Assembly: GCA_035511435.1 (NCBI GenBank)
Contig: DATKFJ010000429.1
Coordinates: 1 to 9,854 of the forward strand
Source of the DNA: JAMXLO01 sp035511435
GTDB lineage: Bacteria; Pseudomonadota; Alphaproteobacteria; Acetobacterales; Acetobacteraceae
Direction: 5' to 3'
Length of the DNA: 9,854 nucleotides
Shown in pieces: positions 7,162-9,854 of the stretch; positions within the stretch are counted from its first letter, which is position 1; every line of letters begins with the position of its first letter. A program made the translations under genes and the position numbers. The notes beneath the pieces were generated by a model. It saw only the letters and a program-made list of their open reading frames with translations. It made no database searches and had not been told where the DNA came from.

Positions 7162-7203
7162 AAGCAGGAAAGACTTGAGCGCAGATGAAAGCAGATGCAC
7201 GCG
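7162..7203 (-). repeat. Left arm of an imperfect inverted repeat with ATCTGC units
   Basis: Read on the minus strand this arm carries two 10-base units, ATCTGCTTTC and ATCTGCGCTC, followed by a block containing TTCCT. The right arm on the plus strand (about 7457-7496) has the same order: GCATCTGC, TT(A)CATCTGCG, then TTCCT. By hand alignment about 26 of 33 positions match. The two arms bracket the GxxExxY remnant and point outward, as terminal inverted repeats would. Confidence 0.55.
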
Positions 7204-7216
7204 GAACACGCCGATG

Positions 7217-7453
7217 GTTCCGTGCGGTTCGCAGTGGGTTGGCCACGCGGTTGATTGCCAGGTGTGGCTTGCCGAAATTGAGCAGCAGGCAGAGCTGCAG
7301 GTTGGTTGCCTTGGGATAATTCGCGCATTGACTCCGATGCGCGCCGTCCTGTGCTTTGACAGTCCTCAGCTCAACCAGAAGCACGCCCTCGACCACCGCG
7401 CAGCCGAAGACACGGCCCGACAGCTCATTCAGCCTGTCATTATCTGCGTGCAT
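7217..7453 (-). pseudogene. GxxExxY-family gene with central deletion
   Basis: From the ATG at 7453 the frame reads MHADNDRLNELSGRVFGCA, then VVEGVLLVELRTVKAQDGAHRS, CANYPKATNLQLCLLLNFGKP and HLAINRVANPL. The first block is the N-terminus of GxxExxY proteins and the later blocks are their C-terminal half ('ve..vlvElKav..l...h..Q.lnYLkat.l.lgLLlNFg...l..kRvv..l'). Roughly 50-60 residues between them are missing without a frameshift, at about codon 19/20. The lost part should contain 'GpGllEsvYe', the motif that names the family. No stop follows the expected end; the frame runs on into the NHL gene. The family has an unknown role and has been suggested to be nuclease-like. I call this copy inactive; a short deleted protein could still be made, but that would be unusual. 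Confidence 0.7.
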
Positions 7454-7481
7454 CTGCGCGCATCTGCTTACATCTGCGTTA
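7442..7481. repeat. Four tandem 10-bp ATCTGC repeats over a gene start
   Basis: The plus strand reads ATCTGCGTGC, ATCTGCGCGC, ATCTGCTTAC and ATCTGCGTTA back to back: a fixed ATCTGC core with four variable bases and a period of exactly 10. On the minus strand these are GCAGAT units; the ATG at 7453 of the GxxExxY remnant lies inside one, and ATAATG follows the last. The outer part continues to about 7496 as the right arm of the inverted repeat. My recollection is that similar CAGATG-rich tracts precede GxxExxY genes in other bacteria. Confidence 0.8.
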
Positions 7482-7581
7482 AACGCCTTCCTTGCGTAAG
7501 GCTGCCCGCCGGGCGGTTACGGAAATACTGACGGACCTGCGATGCATCAGATGGCAATCGGCCTGCACGATCGAGGTGATG

Positions 7582-7609
7582 AAGCGCCAGCCTTGAAGGT
7601 TGGCAGCTT
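7582..7609 (-). terminator. Stem-loop at the end of the Uma2 gene
   Basis: GCCAGCCT (7586-7593) pairs with AGGTTGGC (7597-7604) across a TGA loop, with one G-T wobble. Outer AAGC/GCTT pairs extend the stem across a one-base bulge up to the Uma2 stop codon. The minus strand has no T-run after it, so an intrinsic terminator is possible but not typical; it may instead stabilise the 3' end. The region 7497-7581 shows nothing else I recognise. Confidence 0.4.
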
Positions 7610-8175
7610 TACTCGCCCTCCGGCACCACCCGCTCGTACAACGCTGCCAGGGGGACAGTGATGCCGACGCTGGGCAGCGCCATCTGTGCCTCTGGTCCGG
7701 CGATCGATTCGAAGATCCAGACCGCGCCGTACCGCCGGTAGGTGTGTGCCAGCATCTCGTCCTGGAAGACCTCGACGATCTCCTGCACGCCCTCGACCGC
7801 TTGCAGGTCCGCTCGCTTCTGGTCCCACTGCCGCTTGTGCTGCAACTCCGAGGGGGAGATCACCTCGAACAACACGCGCGGCAGTTTCCCGCAGCGGATC
7901 GTGGCGTCTGGAATGCGTGCCGTGTCGCGCTGTTCGTACTGCGGTGCAGCGCCACTGCCGACTTCCGACCTGCACTCGGGATGGTTGCGCAGGCAGTTGC
8001 CGATCTCGCGAGCCAGATTGCCAAGGATGACGCCATGTTCGGGAGATGGCGCTGCGTGCGCGACGATGGTGCCGCGCACGAGCTCATACCGCCAGGCGTT
8101 ACCGAATGCGGACTGGTCGGTCCGCAGGAACGTGTCGGCGTCGAGGAACGGGCTGTTGCGTGCCGCTGTGTCCAT
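7609..8175 (-). CDS. Uma2 family (DUF820) putative endonuclease
   Basis: The 188-residue protein has the Uma2 layout of a PD-(D/E)XK-like fold. RYELVRGTIVAHAAPSPEHG (29-48) carries conserved E31 and the 'sP...H' element. IPDATIRC (88-95) provides D90, and PRVLFEVISPSE (99-110) gives E104 in the 'vEv.SPs' motif. K120 in WDQKRADLQAVEGVQEIVEV (117-136) matches the 'D...K...Y...GV.eyw.v' stretch, although the usual Tyr and the YW pair are replaced. Length is usual for the family. Members are numerous, often in multiple copies and patchily distributed; a biological role is not settled. The start has only a weak GTGGTGG upstream. It stands alone: 52 bp from the hydrolase upstream, with a stem-loop at its end. 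Possible horizontal acquisition is inferred from family behaviour and the nearby repeats. Confidence 0.85.
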   Translation of the reverse strand: MDTAARNSPFLDADTFLRTDQSAFGNAWRYELVRGTIVAHAAPSPEHGVILGNLAREIGNCLRNHPECRSEVGSGAAPQYEQRDTARIPDATIRCGKLPRVLFEVISPSELQHKRQWDQKRADLQAVEGVQEIVEVFQDEMLAHTYRRYGAVWIFESIAGPEAQMALPSVGITVPLAALYERVVPEGE

Positions 8176-8227
8176 GCCACCACGCTATCACGGCCCGGGC
8201 TGATCCGCCACGATCCGCCGGATCGTC

Positions 8228-8989
8228 TTACTCTGCCGCAGTCACCGGTGCATGCGCCCGGAGGAACCTGCGCACATGGCCCAGCGCCTCGGCAATCTGG
8301 TTCTTGGACTCCTTCCATGGGTAGATGCTCGCTTCGGCGTTCGGCGCGAGACGCACGGTCTCCATGGCGACGGCGTACGGGTGCGCCGGGACGTCGTCCG
8401 GCAGGACCAGTATCGGCGTCTGGCAGCCGCGCACGAAATCACGTGTGACAGTGAAGACGAAGTCGGGATTGGAGCGGTACATCTTGTTCAGGAAAGCGTC
8501 GACCATCGCCATCGTGATGTCGGGCCGTCGGGCGCACAGCGCCGGGCCCCAGCCCTTGATGTTGTTCTGGTAGAACAGGTCGCGCATCTCCGGACGGGAC
8601 CCGCTGGGCTGCGCCAGCACGGCGGCGACGATGCGGTCGGGCGCCCGCTTCAACAGGTTCCAGATGAAGGGGCCGCCGATGCAGAAGCCCATCACCAGGA
8701 ACTCCCTGATGCCCAGGTGATCCATCAAGCCGAGTTGGTCATCGGCGTAGGCGTCCCAGGGCCGGGCGATCTCCAGCGGGCCGGATGACTGCCCGCCGTC
8801 GGCGTTGCGCAGGTCCATCGTGATGCAGCGGTACTCGTTCTTGAACTCCTCCATGCAGTTGAACGGCCCGAAGCCGGTGAGGAAGGAGATGTTCGAGTTC
8901 AAACCCCCGCCGGGGATGAACAGCACGGGGAAGCCGGACCCGGCCTCTTCGTAGTGAATGCGGACGGCGCCTTTTTCGTAGAATGGCAT
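8228..8989 (-). CDS. Alpha/beta hydrolase with Cys in the nucleophile elbow
   Basis: A 253-residue single-domain alpha/beta hydrolase. FPVLFIPGGG (20-29) forms the oxyanion-hole loop, and YRCITMDLRNADGGQSS (53-69) is the usual 'D.RG.G.S' strand. MGFCIGGPF (100-108) is the nucleophile elbow, with C103 where most relatives have Ser. TPILVLPDDVPAHPY (191-205) carries the acid residue (D198 or D199). The normal C-terminal 'gH' position reads YPWKES (223-228), so no obvious catalytic His is there; H203, H238 or H246 are alternatives. Dienelactone hydrolases also use Cys at this position. A C-C or ester hydrolase in ring cleavage would suit the adjacent, divergent Rieske oxygenase, but this is inference. 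An excellent AAGGAGGAA lies 5 bases before the ATG. No signal peptide is seen. Confidence 0.85.
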   Translation of the reverse strand: MPFYEKGAVRIHYEEAGSGFPVLFIPGGGLNSNISFLTGFGPFNCMEEFKNEYRCITMDLRNADGGQSSGPLEIARPWDAYADDQLGLMDHLGIREFLVMGFCIGGPFIWNLLKRAPDRIVAAVLAQPSGSRPEMRDLFYQNNIKGWGPALCARRPDITMAMVDAFLNKMYRSNPDFVFTVTRDFVRGCQTPILVLPDDVPAHPYAVAMETVRLAPNAEASIYPWKESKNQIAEALGHVRRFLRAHAPVTAAE

Positions 8990-9062
8990 GGCAATTCCTC
9001 CTTCCCGATGTGTCTACGCGGACGCGCGCATCTCGATCAGCCGTGCGCCGCTGGGTGTTCCA

Positions 9063-9092
9063 GGCGCGAGTGGAGCGAAGCTATCTCGCGCC
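9063..9092. repeat. Strong hairpin with nested stem
   Basis: GGCGCGAG (9063-9070) and CTCGCGCC (9085-9092) are perfect 8-bp complements, and the 14-base loop contains a second small stem AGC-GAA-GCT. There is no T-run. It lies in the 313-bp space between the divergent hydrolase and Rieske genes, about 75 bp upstream of the hydrolase start. Confidence 0.6.
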
Positions 9093-9112
9093 ATTTGGGC
9101 ACTTCGACCCAG

Positions 9113-9157
9113 ATTGCCGCGTCGCTGCGTTCCTCGCAATGACCGGGCAATGACCGG
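9113..9157. repeat. REP-like palindrome followed by an 11-bp tandem duplication
   Basis: ATTGC (9113-9117) and GCAAT (9136-9140) flank CGCGTCGCTGCGTTCCTC. This combination strongly resembles the 'attgc..cgtcgct.cg.tcctcgcaatgac' interspersed palindromes seen in many proteobacterial genomes. GCAATGACCGG then occurs twice in direct succession (9136-9146 and 9147-9157), an exact tandem duplication of the element's end. Together with the hairpin at 9063 it looks like a compound REP-type element. The remaining intergenic sequence, 9158-9290, contains no gene I can support. Confidence 0.55.
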
Positions 9158-9302
9158 ACTGTCCGCCGGTGCACCGGATCGCACTGGCACAGGCGCCAAA
9201 CGATCTTGACGTCAGCGGGCGCGCGGGTTCACGCTTGACCCAACGGAACTGCGATCAGCCGACCAAACGCTCGACAATCAATCGGGGGACAGGAGGCTTG
9301 CC

Positions 9303-9854
9303 ATGGCGACCAGGGCTCCGTTCTTGAAGGCTCGTTACAGCGGTTACCATCATCGACACGTTCCGCGGGAGGATACCGAGCTGACGCATGTCGGCCCGGA
9401 GACGCCCTGCGGCGAGTACATGCGCCGCTTCTGGCAGCCGATCTGCTACACCGACGATATCAACGACCTGCCGGTGGCGATCAAGATACTCGGCGAGGAG
9501 TTGGTGGTGTTCCGCGACGGCAGCGGTGCGGTAGGACTGCTGGAACGGCACTGCCCGCATCGCGGCACCTCGCTCGAATTCGGACTGGTGGGCGCGAAGG
9601 GAATCCGCTGCTGCTACCACGGCTGGCTGTTCGACGTAGACGGCGCAATCCTGGAGACACCCGGTGAACCGGCGACCAGCACCCTCAAAGACCGGCTCTG
9701 CCACGGCGCCTACCCGGTGCATGAGGCGCACGGCATCGTCTTCGCCTATCTCGGCCCGCCCGCGGAGATGCCGGCCTTTCCGAACTACGACAGTTTCAAG
9801 CGGCCCGGTTACCGCGTGATTCCCGGCCGCAAATACTACTACCCCTGCAATTGG
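9303..9854 (+). CDS. Rieske [2Fe-2S] aromatic-ring oxygenase alpha subunit (3' end outside window)
   Basis: The first 184 codons are present and the frame is open at the window end. The Rieske domain (about 43-155) has CPHRG (84-88) and CCYHGW (103-108), giving ligands C84, H86, C103 and H106 for the [2Fe-2S] cluster. The N-terminus (RFWQPICYTDDINDLPVAIKILGEELVVFRD, split around 42-72) and the later KYYYPCNW lead into the catalytic domain, whose mononuclear iron ligands lie beyond the window. It resembles phthalate 4,5-dioxygenase-type and related single-component alpha subunits that need a separate reductase, which is not seen here. ATG 9303 is set by AGGAGG (9291-9296), 6 bases upstream. 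It is divergent from the alpha/beta hydrolase across a 313-bp repeat-bearing spacer. Substrate is unknown. Confidence 0.9.
   Translation, partial: MATRAPFLKARYSGYHHRHVPREDTELTHVGPETPCGEYMRRFWQPICYTDDINDLPVAIKILGEELVVFRDGSGAVGLLERHCPHRGTSLEFGLVGAKGIRCCYHGWLFDVDGAILETPGEPATSTLKDRLCHGAYPVHEAHGIVFAYLGPPAEMPAFPNYDSFKRPGYRVIPGRKYYYPCNW

Noticed and set aside
7442..7481. CRISPR-like array
   Set aside because: The units are 10 bp in all, with 4-base variable parts; there are no spacers of 25-45 bp and no cas genes.
6572..7531. Plus-strand open frame of 319 codons
   Set aside because: Its first half is antisense to the NHL gene (Val/Gly/Ala-rich) and the rest crosses the GxxExxY remnant; no ribosome site or similarity.
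9206..9239. Two TTGAC boxes 29 bp apart, one inside the palindrome TGACGTCA, as promoter or operator for the Rieske gene
   Set aside because: No acceptable -10 box at 16-18 bp from either; a palindrome this short is expected by chance.

Overview
The window is GC-rich, gene-dense bacterial chromosomal DNA and reads as an alphaproteobacterium. The pepA-holC gene order, the style of the HolC protein and a remnant of a Hint_2-type (hedgehog/intein) domain suggest Rhodospirillales, perhaps Acetobacteraceae. This placement is inferred from protein resemblance alone; there is no rRNA or other phylogenetic marker.

Layout. Positions 1-388 hold the C-terminal end of an ABC-F ATPase. Positions 389-797 have no intact gene but carry a decayed, N-terminally truncated Hint_2 domain. 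A small protein of unknown function (798-1346, +) overlaps its stop codon and runs 47 bp into the convergent holC. holC and pepA (minus strand) form a housekeeping pair, divergent from a two-domain threonylcarbamoyl-AMP synthase (Sua5/TsaC type, +), which acts in tRNA t6A synthesis.

From about 4.4 kb the content turns accessory and catabolic: a short-chain dehydrogenase and a metallo-beta-lactamase-fold hydrolase (+), an NHL-repeat beta-propeller of the amidating-lyase type (-), a Uma2-family putative nuclease (-), an alpha/beta hydrolase with a cysteine nucleophile motif (-), and a Rieske oxygenase alpha subunit (+) cut by the window end. Oxygenase, dehydrogenase and hydrolases side by side suggest breakdown of an aromatic or other cyclic compound. 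No substrate can be read from the sequence, and the genes lie in several transcription units.

The most unusual stretch is 7160-7500. A GxxExxY-family gene has lost its central part, including the motif that names the family. It is bracketed by inverted copies of a 10-bp-period ATCTGC repeat, and the repeat overlaps its start codon. Its reading frame also stays open into the downstream propeller gene. A second repeat-rich spot (9063-9157), with a strong hairpin, a REP-like palindrome and a perfect 11-bp tandem duplication, sits between the divergent hydrolase and Rieske genes. I see no CRISPR array, tRNA, rRNA, complete insertion sequence or obvious new defence system.
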